From Lachnospiraceae bacterium (GTDB lineage Bacteria > Bacillota > Clostridia > Lachnospirales > Lachnospiraceae), in NCBI GenBank assembly GCA_024689465.1, contig JAILDL010000063.1:1-64000 (forward strand): DNA of 64,000 bases, given 5' to 3'. Below the pieces are notes generated by a model that searched no databases, was not told the origin of the DNA, and was given only the letters and a program-made list of their open reading frames with translations. The translations under genes were made by a program, and so were the position numbers. Below are positions 55,501 to 63,808 of the stretch, one piece after another (within the stretch, counting starts at the first letter, position 1; each line of letters starts with the position of its first letter).

Positions 55501-56135
55501 TGGACTTTGGCCCCGCAGGTTCCGATGAAGTGACCATTCCCATTTTCAACATGGGAGAGAGCAAGGAAGTGAACCTGTATCTGGGGAATCCCGATGAAGG
55601 CGGCATATTGCTTGCTAAGACCACCTATGAGAAGGAAATGATCTGGGGCGTTTACCAGGATCATATCGTACATTTTGACAGACGGATCTGCGGGAAGCAG
55701 ACGCTGGCCATTGAAGTGTTCGGAAAGATGCACATTAAGGGATTTGTCTTTAAGAAAGAGGAAAAGGCTTTCCTAAGCCTTCCCGCTACAAGTGCCGATG
55801 CCATCTACGGAGATACCTTTATCCGAAAGGAAGAGGGGATCTACGGCATCGGAAACAATGTGGCCATGGATTTTGAAGAGATGGACTTTGGAGAAGAAGG
55901 CACCACATCCGTGACCATCAAAGGACGGGCGCGCGGCGGCAAAAATACCGTGCATCTGCGGTTTTTGGATGCGGAAAGCGGAAAGGAGATCCGCCAGATC
56001 GCTGAGTTTGAACCTTCCGAGGAGGTGGAGGAGAAGACCTTCACCCTGGAAAAAGTAACCGGAAAGCAGAAAGTGACGTTTATCTTCCTGCCCGGTTGTG
56101 ATTTTGACTTTGTTTCCTTCCGGTTTGAGACGTAA
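52599..56135 (+). CDS. Large GH2 glycoside hydrolase with CBM-like C-terminal modules
   Basis: A 1178-residue GH2 enzyme (beta-galactosidase-like). N-terminal sugar-binding jelly-roll (about 1-150), Ig-like domain (150-290), barrel (290-590) with Glu407 in WSIGNEIYDTHAD as acid/base and Glu486 in IYGSETSS as likely nucleophile, then DUF4982-like and Ig-like domains. Two beta-sandwich modules at about 930-1055 and 1060-1178 resemble family 6 carbohydrate-binding modules (GLDFGPAGSDEVTIPIF and EEMDFGEEGTTSVTIKGRAR). There is no signal peptide. It begins 1 nt after the esterase stop. Beta-galactosidase, beta-glucuronidase or arabinopyranosidase are all possible; the context suggests a capping sugar on xylan side chains. 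Confidence 0.88.
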   Translation: MRLLFNGEWKFLETKTGTVYQEAMERLDDFVPVQVPHDWLIFDAKDLYRDGCGWYFKKAALPAEYTPQKGKKLFLCFDGVYMDCALYVNDQKAGEWKYGYSPFTMDITAYVKEGDNRFVLSVTHQNPNSRWYSGAGIFRNVQLFIAEETYIPQNGIYVHSHRENDHYFLQVETEIATTRQDVSPYAAIPEIGNYQLEYVLLDETGQQVDLTKLSENYREVADEILDVTGNGDIRTVKVTSYRLEKVNEWDADNPYLYRLVTRLLENGRVIQEESCRIGFKDIEMIPDKGLYINGKHCKFQGVCEHHDLGALGAAFHKEAMARKIRILKSMGVNAIRLTHNMAAEGVLELADEMGIYLISEGFDMWERPKTTYDYARFFPKWHEKDVASWIRRDRNHASVVLWSIGNEIYDTHADARGREVTADLQKQVLLHDPLQNARVTIGSNYMQWEGAQNCADILKLAGYNYGERLYPEHHAAHPDWVIYGSETSSIVQSRGVYHFPLASNILSDDDEQCSALGNSTTSWSAVSYEACVTIDRDTPYSLGQFLWSGFDYIGEPTPYHTKNSYFGQIDTAGFPKDSYYVWKAAWTDVNSDPMVHIFPYWDFNRGQRIDLRVVSNAPNVELFLNGKSLGKQKLTNKVNGGSHIIADYQALYEPGTLLAIATDENGKEVAREEKHSFGDAVELEVKPSKGKFDHPGDLIFLEISALDGDSNPVENASNRVHVFVDGPARLVGLDNGDSTDLDSYKGTSKRLFHGKLLAILEAGNDSGIVVVTVTSRNMEPKVFNFLSAVEENAPRIVYDRAMEQTEYIDECRDYEIVNGKAYEIPVRKLEITAADGQQFTAEQKVLHATVKVLPEGADDQEVTFTAVNDKGVETSLVSLETKGHEVTMTALGDGDFFLRATSKSGTEKVRVISQLEYSVTGVGQASFDPYHFVSGALYTGGTGSITSGNEKGIATGRMERTVVCFDGLDFGPAGSDEVTIPIFNMGESKEVNLYLGNPDEGGILLAKTTYEKEMIWGVYQDHIVHFDRRICGKQTLAIEVFGKMHIKGFVFKKEEKAFLSLPATSADAIYGDTFIRKEEGIYGIGNNVAMDFEEMDFGEEGTTSVTIKGRARGGKNTVHLRFLDAESGKEIRQIAEFEPSEEVEEKTFTLEKVTGKQKVTFIFLPGCDFDFVSFRFET

Positions 56136-56140
56136 AAAGC

Positions 56141-57010
56141 CTACAACCGGTGGTTCTTGTTCATCTTCTTGTATTCGGTGGGCGTGCAGTTTCTGGCCTG
56201 TTTAAAGATCCGGTTAAAGGTGGACAGAGAATTAAAGCCTGCCTGCATGGCCACATCCGTAACGGACAGATCCGGATTGATGAGAAGACGCTCCGCTAAG
56301 TCGATACGGCACTGGGTCAGATATTCGTAGCAGCTAAGACCCGTAAACTGTTTAAACAGACGGGAAAAATGGAACCGGGAAAAACCGGCCAGGCTGGCCA
56401 GTTCATCCATGGAGACATCTTCCGCACAGTGTTTGGTCATGTATTCGCAAATGGTCATGAACCGCTGGATGTATTCGTGCCGCTTGGCATTGGTGGCATC
56501 CGGGAATTTGTTTTCGGTATTTAAGTGGGCCCGTCCGATGGCAACCAGAAACCGGATGAGGTCCGAGTAGATGCTGGCAGCACAGAAGCTGTCATGCTGT
56601 ACGTATTCATTAAACAAATGCTCCACCAGAGAGCTTAAATATTCCGCCAGTTCGGGATTTTCCTCCTTGCGTACCAGCGCAGGAGCATTCACGGCTGCGA
56701 ACAGGGAGTCGACTCCGGGGATATTGCCGATCAGGGAATAATCCGCCAGCAGGATGTAGCGGCTCCCTTCTTTTGGCGCTTTTAACTGATGCAGGGTTCC
56801 CGGTGGGATGAAAAGAATGTCCCCGGGGAAGAAATGGATCACCTGATTGTCAATGATTGCGGTATAATCGTTTTCAATGGGAAGAATGATCTCCAGGGCA
56901 GTATGCCAGTGCAGAGGGTAATCTTCCACCTCCCGGTTGCGATACAGGCGGATCCCTTTGATCAGATCATAGCGTATGGTTTCTCTCGTGCCTTCCAGTT
57001 CGGGAATCAT
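56141..57010 (-). CDS. AraC-family regulator with cupin domain
   Basis: A 289-residue regulator with N-terminal cupin (DYPLHWHTALEIILPIEN, FFPGDILFIPPGTLHQL) and C-terminal AraC domain (MDELASLAGFSRFHFSRLFKQ, GFNSLSTFNRIFKQARNCTPTEYK). AAGGAG seven bases before the ATG at 57010 fixes the start. It is convergent with GH2 (5-nt gap) and divergent from GH3, so it most likely controls GH3-GH67. Confidence 0.92.
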   Translation of the reverse strand: MIPELEGTRETIRYDLIKGIRLYRNREVEDYPLHWHTALEIILPIENDYTAIIDNQVIHFFPGDILFIPPGTLHQLKAPKEGSRYILLADYSLIGNIPGVDSLFAAVNAPALVRKEENPELAEYLSSLVEHLFNEYVQHDSFCAASIYSDLIRFLVAIGRAHLNTENKFPDATNAKRHEYIQRFMTICEYMTKHCAEDVSMDELASLAGFSRFHFSRLFKQFTGLSCYEYLTQCRIDLAERLLINPDLSVTDVAMQAGFNSLSTFNRIFKQARNCTPTEYKKMNKNHRL

Positions 57011-57134
57011 AGATAAACTCCTTAAAGATCAGTTGTCTGTGCTGACGATTCTGCTGTTTACCCCTCTTTACCATAATAGCAAAAAATGAACAAAAATACG
57101 CAAGGAATAAAATGTTTCTCCGGGAATTGTTCCA

Positions 57135-57140
57135 TATAAT
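57135..57140 (+). promoter_or_regulatory. Possible -10 element upstream of GH3
   Basis: A perfect TATAAT lies 63 nt before the GH3 start in the araC-GH3 divergent gap, without a recognisable -35, as expected for a promoter that needs an AraC-type activator. Confidence 0.4.
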
Positions 57141-57202
57141 GCAACTATGTAGAGAATATGATAGGTATTGTTTCACAAATATGAGGGTAAAGGGGTAAAG
57201 AT

Positions 57203-59335
57203 ATGGAATTTTCGGAAAACACCGCACTATTAACGGAGTACCGCCGGAGAGCTGCTGAGCTGGTAGGTAAGATGACGCTGGATGAAAAGGTTTCCCAGCT
57301 GGTCAATCATTCACCTGCCATCGAGCGGCTGGGGATCCCGGCATATGACTGGTGGAATGAAGCCCTTCACGGCATCGGACGTGCCGGCGTGGCAACGGTT
57401 TTCCCCCAGGCCATCGGTCTGGCTGCGACCTTTGATGAAGATCTGATGGAGAAGATCGCAGACACCATTTCCACGGAAGGACGTGCAAAGTACAATATGC
57501 AGTCTCGATTTGAAGATCGGGACATCTATAAGGGGCTGACCTTCTGGTCTCCCAATATCAACATCTTCCGTGATCCCCGTTGGGGAAGAGGACAGGAGAC
57601 CCTGGGAGAAGATCCCTATCTGACCTCCCGTCTGGGCGTACGGTTTGTTATGGGCCTGCAGGGGCATGATGCCCGCTATATGAAGCTGGCTGCCTGCGCA
57701 AAGCATTTTGCGGTGCATTCCGGACCGGAAGGTATCCGTCACAGCTTTGATGCCAAGGCAGATCCCCAGGATATGCGGGAGACCTATCTGCCTGCCTTTA
57801 AGGCACTGGTACAGGAAGCAAAGGTGGAGGCGGTCATGGGCGCCTATAACCGTACCAACGGGGAGCCTTGCTGCGGTTCCAAGACTTTGCTGAAGGATAT
57901 CCTGCGAGACGAATGGGGCTTTGAAGGCCATGTGGTTTCCGACTGCTGGGCCATCAAGGATTTCCATACCGGCCACATGGTAACCGCCAATGAGATCGAA
58001 TCCATTTCCCTGGCCATGAACAACGGCTGCGACATTAACTGCGGCGACCTGTTTGTTCTGATGAAGAAGGCGATTGAAGAAGGCAGAGTGTCCGAAGAGC
58101 GTCTGGACGAAGCACTGACCAACCTGTACACCACCCGTATGAAGCTGGGTGTATTTGACGGGAAGGGTGAGAACCCTTACGATGCACTGGACTACACCGT
58201 GGTCGACACCGTAGAGAATCAGCATTTTAACCGGGAAGTTGCTGAGAAGTGCATGGTCCTGTTAAAGAATAACGGACTCCTTCCGCTGGATAAGAGCAAG
58301 ATCCGTTCCATCGGTATCGTGGGACCCAACACCAACAGCCGAAAGGCCCTGGTTGGTAACTACGAAGGAACGGCTTCCCGCTATTTCACCATTTCCGAAG
58401 GCATTCAGGAATATGTGGGCGAAGACATCCGGGTATTTACCTCCGAAGGCTGCCACATGTTCAAGCAAGGCATCAGCGGCTTAAGCCAGGGACATGACCG
58501 GCTCTCTGAAGTAAAGGGCGTATGCGAAGTCAGTGACGTGGTAGTGGTATGCCTTGGTCTGGATGCGGATCTGGAGGGAGAAGAAGGCGATGCCGGCAAC
58601 GAGTTCGGCAGCGGCGACAAGCCCAATTTAAAGCTGCCCGGCGAGCAGGAAGAAGTACTGAAGATTGCAGTGGCAAGCGGAAAGCCTGTGATCCTGGCTC
58701 TGTTATCCGGTAGCGCACTGGCAGTGCCTTATGCAGACGAGCATGCGGACGCCATCATGCAGTGCTGGTATCCCGGTGCCCAGGGGGGACGTGCTTTTGC
58801 AAGACTCCTTTTTGGCGATGTCAATCCGGAAGGCAAGCTTCCCATCACCTTCTACCGTACCAGTGAGGAACTGCCGGAATTTACCGATTACTCCATGAAG
58901 GGCAGAACCTATCGTTATATGCAAAATGAAGCCCTGTATCCTTTCGGATACGGCTTATCCTATACGGATTACCGGATCACGGATGTGAAGGCTTCTTCCG
59001 ATACACTTGGGGAAGAAGGCATCAAGGTTTGTGCAAAGGTAAAGAATAACGGCAAGATGGACGGTGTGGACACCATCCAGGTTTATGTAAAGATCGATGA
59101 AGAAGGTACTCCCAACCCGCAGCTGAAGGGCATTGCAAAGGTAGCCCTGAAAGCAGGGGAAGAGAAGGAGGTTTTGGTATCTCTTAAGAAGGAAGCCTTC
59201 GGACTCTTTGACGAACAGGGCAAGTTCCAGTATGCTACTGGTAAGGCCATCGTTTATGTTGGCGACCAGCAGCCGGATACACGCTCCGAAAAGCTTACCG
59301 GCAAGAAGGTAGCAGCCCTGACGATCAATCTGTAA
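57203..59335 (+). CDS. GH3 beta-xylosidase / beta-glucosidase
   Basis: A 710-residue GH3 enzyme. The N-terminal barrel reads QLVNHSPAIERLGIPAYDWW and NIFRDPRWGRGQETLGEDP; Asp247 in HVVSDCWAIKDFH is the nucleophile. The second domain has VGNYEGTASRYFTISEGI, resembling GH3 beta-xylosidases, and the C-terminal fibronectin-type domain ends the chain. No signal peptide. AAAGGGG precedes the ATG. Its pairing with GH67 and an AraC regulator supports xylo-oligosaccharide hydrolysis; beta-glucosidase activity cannot be excluded. Confidence 0.93.
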   Translation: MEFSENTALLTEYRRRAAELVGKMTLDEKVSQLVNHSPAIERLGIPAYDWWNEALHGIGRAGVATVFPQAIGLAATFDEDLMEKIADTISTEGRAKYNMQSRFEDRDIYKGLTFWSPNINIFRDPRWGRGQETLGEDPYLTSRLGVRFVMGLQGHDARYMKLAACAKHFAVHSGPEGIRHSFDAKADPQDMRETYLPAFKALVQEAKVEAVMGAYNRTNGEPCCGSKTLLKDILRDEWGFEGHVVSDCWAIKDFHTGHMVTANEIESISLAMNNGCDINCGDLFVLMKKAIEEGRVSEERLDEALTNLYTTRMKLGVFDGKGENPYDALDYTVVDTVENQHFNREVAEKCMVLLKNNGLLPLDKSKIRSIGIVGPNTNSRKALVGNYEGTASRYFTISEGIQEYVGEDIRVFTSEGCHMFKQGISGLSQGHDRLSEVKGVCEVSDVVVVCLGLDADLEGEEGDAGNEFGSGDKPNLKLPGEQEEVLKIAVASGKPVILALLSGSALAVPYADEHADAIMQCWYPGAQGGRAFARLLFGDVNPEGKLPITFYRTSEELPEFTDYSMKGRTYRYMQNEALYPFGYGLSYTDYRITDVKASSDTLGEEGIKVCAKVKNNGKMDGVDTIQVYVKIDEEGTPNPQLKGIAKVALKAGEEKEVLVSLKKEAFGLFDEQGKFQYATGKAIVYVGDQQPDTRSEKLTGKKVAALTINL

Positions 59336-59365
59336 GCTTTTGAAGGAATGTAAGATAAAGTTTTT

Positions 59366-59401
59366 GCGGGCGGCTGGCATCCTACAGTCGCCTGCTTTTT
59401 T
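59366..59401 (+). terminator. Hairpin after GH3
   Basis: GCGGGCGGCTG pairs with CAGTCGCCTGC (two mismatches) and is followed by TTTTTT. It may stop part of the transcript before GH67 or just protect the GH3 mRNA. Confidence 0.7.
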
Positions 59402-59463
59402 GCCTGGACAGGGAATTGCCGGTAAGGAAAGGTTTTGCCGGTCCGGATGGATACGGAGGATAC

Positions 59464-61491
59464 ATGGATAAGGATTATACAAAGCTTTGGCTGGATTACA
59501 GCAAACGAAAGGATATGGGAAACGGCGCACTGTTTAAGACCATCAGTGTCTTTGATTTCAGCAATCCCGAAGGTTTCCCTGTTATACAAAATGCGCTGGA
59601 GGAGTTGACCAAGGGGGCAGCCGGTATGCTGGGCGTGATCCCGCTGGTGCTTTCCGGGGATCGTTCCGCGGAGAGTGCAGGGGTACAGTTTCCCAAGGGA
59701 ACCTTAAGCATCCGTCGGATGGAGGATCTGGGGCCGGAAACCTATCACGTGATCGAGCATGAAGGAAAACTCCATCTCCATGCGGGAGACGAAAACGGCG
59801 TGTTGTACGGCGCCTTTGAGATCCTGCGCCGGATCGCCATGGAGCAGCCTCTTACGGGAATGGATGTCACGAAGACACCGGATTGCCCTTTTCGTATGTT
59901 AAACCATTGGGATAACCTGGATGGTAGCATCGAGCGTGGCTATTCCGGTAAATCCTTCTTTTTTGAGAACGATGAGATCCTGGTAAACGACCGCACGGAG
60001 CAGTATGCCCGCCTGATCGCTTCCGTGGGGATCAATGCAGTGGTGATCAACAATGTAAATGTGAAAAATGCCGCGTCGCTTCTCATCACCGACACTTATT
60101 TTGCCAAAGTGGCAGAGCTTTCCGGTGTTTTTTCCCGGTACGGGATCAAGCTGTATCTGAGTCTGAACTTTGCTTCCCCTATGGAGATCGGCGGACTGAA
60201 TACCGTAGATCCCTTAGAACCCCAGGTGATCTTCTGGTGGGAGAGCAAGATGGCGGAGATCTTCGCAAAGATCCCCAATCTGGGCGGCTTTCTCGTAAAG
60301 GCAGATTCCGAAGGAAGACCCGGACCCTTTACCTATGACAGGACCCAGGCAGACGGGGCCAATATGCTGGCGGATATTGTGAAAAAATACGGTGCCCGCA
60401 TCATCTGGAGAGCCTTTGTGTATAACTGTCAGCAGGACTGGAGGGATACGAAGACAGACCGTGCCTGTGCAGGGTATAACAGCTTTAAGCCGGTGGACGG
60501 AACCTTCCGGGATAATGTGATCCTGCAGGTAAAGAACGGCCCTATGGACTTCCAGATCCGGGAAGGGGTTTCCTCCCTGTTAGGAGGCATGGAAAAAACC
60601 AACGAGATGCTGGAGGTACAGATTGCCCAGGAATATACCGGGCAGCAGATCGACCTTTGCTATCTCATGCCCATGTTCCGGGAAATCCTGGATTTTAAGA
60701 CCTATTGCGGAAAAGAAAAGGACACCGTGGCGGACATCATTTCCGGACGGTGCTTTGGAAATAAAAATACGGGCATCGCAGCCGTAACCAATACAGGCAA
60801 TGACCGGAACTGGACGGGGAATGATCTGGCAGCAGCAAACCTTTACGGGTTCGGACGCCTGGCCTGTGATCTTTCCTTAAGCCCGGAGCAGATCGCCCGG
60901 GAGTGGATCGCCTTAACCTATGGAAACGATCCGGTGGTCATGGAGACGATCCTGAAGATGCTGCTGGAATCCAGAGAGATCTACGAATCCTATACATCCC
61001 CGCTGGGAGTTGGCTGGATGGTGACCCCGTCCGTACATTACGGTCCCTTCGTGGACGGCTACGAATATTCCAGATGGGGATGCTATCACAGAGCGGACCA
61101 TGCGGGCATCGGCATTGATCGGACGAAGGAGGGAAGCGACTATGTTTCCCAGTATCACGAGCCCAACACCTCGTTATACAATGATATCCGTACCTGCCCG
61201 GAGGAGCTGCTGTTGTTCTTCCATCATGTGCCCTATACCTACCGCTTAAAGAGCGGGAAGACCCTGATCCAGCACATCTATGACAGCCATTTTGAAGGCT
61301 ATGAGCGGGCGCTGGGCTTGCAGGAGAGCTGGAAGAGCTTAAAGGACCGCCTTCCTTTGGAAGTTTACCACCGGGTAGAAGAGCGCCTGATCCGTCAGGT
61401 GGCCAATGCCAGAGAGTGGCGGGATCAGGTAAATACCTATTTCTACCGCAAGAGCGGCATTCCCGACGAGAAGGGACGGGAGATCTACTAA
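59464..61491 (+). CDS. aguA: GH67 alpha-glucuronidase
   Basis: A 675-residue GH67 enzyme, which cuts (4-O-methyl)glucuronic acid from the non-reducing terminal xylose of short xylo-oligosaccharides. YTKLWLDY at the start, MLNHWDNLDGSIERGYSGKS, LVKADSEGRPGP (acid Glu), SFKPVDGTFRDNVILQVKNG (catalytic Asp) and PMDFQIRE (catalytic Glu) are diagnostic. The length agrees with intracellular bacterial AguA when the ATG at 59464 is used; a TTG at 59416 would add 16 residues. GGAGG is 4 nt before the ATG, rather close. It is cytosolic and works with the GH115 upstream in this window. Confidence 0.96.
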   Translation: MDKDYTKLWLDYSKRKDMGNGALFKTISVFDFSNPEGFPVIQNALEELTKGAAGMLGVIPLVLSGDRSAESAGVQFPKGTLSIRRMEDLGPETYHVIEHEGKLHLHAGDENGVLYGAFEILRRIAMEQPLTGMDVTKTPDCPFRMLNHWDNLDGSIERGYSGKSFFFENDEILVNDRTEQYARLIASVGINAVVINNVNVKNAASLLITDTYFAKVAELSGVFSRYGIKLYLSLNFASPMEIGGLNTVDPLEPQVIFWWESKMAEIFAKIPNLGGFLVKADSEGRPGPFTYDRTQADGANMLADIVKKYGARIIWRAFVYNCQQDWRDTKTDRACAGYNSFKPVDGTFRDNVILQVKNGPMDFQIREGVSSLLGGMEKTNEMLEVQIAQEYTGQQIDLCYLMPMFREILDFKTYCGKEKDTVADIISGRCFGNKNTGIAAVTNTGNDRNWTGNDLAAANLYGFGRLACDLSLSPEQIAREWIALTYGNDPVVMETILKMLLESREIYESYTSPLGVGWMVTPSVHYGPFVDGYEYSRWGCYHRADHAGIGIDRTKEGSDYVSQYHEPNTSLYNDIRTCPEELLLFFHHVPYTYRLKSGKTLIQHIYDSHFEGYERALGLQESWKSLKDRLPLEVYHRVEERLIRQVANAREWRDQVNTYFYRKSGIPDEKGREIY

Positions 61492-61532
61492 GCAGGATCG
61501 AAGGCCTGTGGGAAGGTCTTCTTTGAACAATA

Positions 61533-61585
61533 AAAAACGGTACCTCGCATCCTGTGATCCCACAGGACGCGATGGTACCGTTTTA
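61533..61585. terminator. Bidirectional terminator between GH67 and the GLUG lipoprotein
   Basis: AAAACGGTACC pairs with GGTACCGTTTT, with a nested inner stem (TCCTGTG/CACAGGA). Poly-A on one side and poly-T on the other let it serve both convergent genes. Confidence 0.9.
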
Positions 61586-61594
61586 TTTTGGTAA

Positions 61595-63595
61595 TTAGTT
61601 GGATGCTTCTTCGGGAACATCGGGAGGTAAGACGATGCCGGCTTCCTTAAGAGGAGCGGAAAAATCGCCCAGGGAAGGAATCAGCAGATCACCCTGCACA
61701 GCGTTACCGGACAGGATGGTGTTGTCTCCTGTCTTGGCGGTAATGGCAGCGTTCTGGAAGTAACCGATCTCTTTGGAAAGGGTATCCTTGTCCGGGATCT
61801 CGCCCTTTAATATCACATTTCCGGTATTGGAATTGCCGGAAAGCTCATAGGTTCCTTCCACATCGGTATCGAACCATCCTACGATGCCGGCAGCAAAGAT
61901 GGGAGCGTGATTGGCAGCATAGTCTTCCCTGTAGTAGAAGGAGATCTCACCGCTGTTTTCACATCCTTTTACTACAACGGAGGAACCGGCATTGTTCATC
62001 AGTGAGGTGATCCCCACGATGCCTCCGTTGGCAATACTGTTTTCCCCGTCGATGGCACCGGTATTGACACAGTTTTCAATGGTAATGGTATTTACGCCTT
62101 CCTCAGGTTTGGAGCAGGTCAGGAAGGAGCAGATCCCGCCAAGAGAGGCCGCTATCTTATTGGAGGAAACCGCTGCGCGGTTTTCACACCCTCTGATGGT
62201 CAGCACACCGCTCTGGGTAAGGACAGCGGTATGAACCAATCCGCCTACACTACCGGACATGGCACCGGCATTTAAGGAATTCTCCAGGATCACTTCCTGG
62301 CCTTCGGAAACATTGATGTAGCCGGTGATACCGCCTAAATTGTTGTTTTCATTGGTGCTGGTCAGATCACCGTAATTCTCCAGTGCGGAGAGGGTGGTTG
62401 TGGTTGTCCGCTCCGCCATGGACTGGACCATAACGGTTCCGACTACACCGCCTGCATACTGATCGGTGCAGCTGACCGCCCCTTCATTGATAAGACCGGA
62501 AACGGTAAGGGTTATTCCGTTGTCTGTGAGTTCTCCGATCACGCCGCCGCAGGAAACAATGGAGGAAGCATCCTCTGTACGGGTTACGGTGCCGAGATTC
62601 TGCAGATCGGAGATCAGACAGGTCAGGGAAGAAATGTTTTCACCGTACTTATTCATAGCGTCCTCTCCGATGACCAGGGTGGATGCGGCAGGACTTAGGC
62701 TGCCAATGACACCGCCGATGTTTGCAGAACCGTTTCCGGTTACTGCGCCGCGGTTTTCACAACCGGACACCTGGTATCCTGCAAAGGATCCGATCACGCC
62801 GCCTGCCGTGCCGGTACTTCCCGTGCGGATCTCCACAGGACCGTAATTGCTGCAATACTGTACGGTTGAGCCGCTGGCTGCCTGACCGACGATACCGCCT
62901 ACGATACCACTTTCGGTTACGATCTTTGCGTAGCTGGAACAAGTGCGAACCTGCGCATTACCAAGAGTAGAGATCTCTCCGACGATGCCTCCGATGGGAG
63001 TGGTGCCATATCCGGAAACATAAAAGGCAGAATCCTCCAGGAGGACATTCTCAATCAGCGCATCATCACCGATCGCTCCGAACAGGCCGACTCTGTAGGA
63101 ACTGTTGCCGGTGACGGCGCCTGGATTACCGCAATAATACAAACCGCGGATCACGTGCTGACGGCCGTCAAAATGACCCCCAAATTCACTGTAATCTTGC
63201 CCGTTTCCGATCACGGTCCAGTTGTACTGGGGAGCACTGCTTTCCCAGGAATCAATGGCATCCGTGGGATTGATCTCAATATCATTCAGCAAAATGTAGG
63301 AAGCGGAAACATAGTCCTTATCCCGGTTGTTGACCAGATCGGCCAGATATTTTAACTGCTCTTTGGTAGCAATCTGATAAGGATCCTCCTCCGTGCCGCT
63401 GCCACCTGCAAAGCTGTCTGCCGCAGGAATCTCTTTTGCTGTGGTTGTTCCGAATAAGAAGGAAGCCCCCTCGCCGGTTTCCTCTGAAGTATTTGCGGGT
63501 TCGGAAGCTGCTTTGCCACCACCGTTCCCGCAGGCGGTCAGGACCAGGACAGACATTGCCAAGGTCATGATGCCCATCAGAAATTTCTTTTTCAT
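61595..63595 (-). CDS. GLUG-repeat surface lipoprotein
   Basis: A 666-residue lipoprotein: signal LVLTAC (acylated Cys22), a Gly/Ser/Glu-rich linker, then GTEEDPYQIATKEQLKYLADLV, the usual opening of GLUG proteins, and about ten repeats with GGIVGE, GGVIGSL, GGITGY motifs to about residue 590. These form a right-handed beta-helix and are found on adhesins and surface proteins. Ligand unknown. The frame ends just next to the bidirectional terminator. No enzyme motif is visible. Confidence 0.85.
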   Translation of the reverse strand: MKKKFLMGIMTLAMSVLVLTACGNGGGKAASEPANTSEETGEGASFLFGTTTAKEIPAADSFAGGSGTEEDPYQIATKEQLKYLADLVNNRDKDYVSASYILLNDIEINPTDAIDSWESSAPQYNWTVIGNGQDYSEFGGHFDGRQHVIRGLYYCGNPGAVTGNSSYRVGLFGAIGDDALIENVLLEDSAFYVSGYGTTPIGGIVGEISTLGNAQVRTCSSYAKIVTESGIVGGIVGQAASGSTVQYCSNYGPVEIRTGSTGTAGGVIGSFAGYQVSGCENRGAVTGNGSANIGGVIGSLSPAASTLVIGEDAMNKYGENISSLTCLISDLQNLGTVTRTEDASSIVSCGGVIGELTDNGITLTVSGLINEGAVSCTDQYAGGVVGTVMVQSMAERTTTTTLSALENYGDLTSTNENNNLGGITGYINVSEGQEVILENSLNAGAMSGSVGGLVHTAVLTQSGVLTIRGCENRAAVSSNKIAASLGGICSFLTCSKPEEGVNTITIENCVNTGAIDGENSIANGGIVGITSLMNNAGSSVVVKGCENSGEISFYYREDYAANHAPIFAAGIVGWFDTDVEGTYELSGNSNTGNVILKGEIPDKDTLSKEIGYFQNAAITAKTGDNTILSGNAVQGDLLIPSLGDFSAPLKEAGIVLPPDVPEEASN

Positions 63596-63767
63596 ACCGC
63601 ATCTCCTTATTTTTCTTTCGGTGAACGTTACACCGGATTCATTTTATCACGGCAGATCCGGATTGAACATTCAACCTGACGTTTAAATTCAGAATATTTC
63701 AAACAATTGGTGAAAAATGTAAAGCTTCTGTTTGGATAAGCCGTTCAATATAGGATAATGACTATGT

Positions 63768-63773
63768 TATAAT
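63768..63773 (+). promoter_or_regulatory. Possible -10 of the GNAT gene
   Basis: TATAAT with TTCAAT 18 nt upstream (63744-63749), in the 213-nt divergent gap between the lipoprotein and the GNAT gene. Confidence 0.45.
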
Positions 63774-63808
63774 GATTTCTGAAAATACAACAACAGGAAG
63801 GCAAAAAA

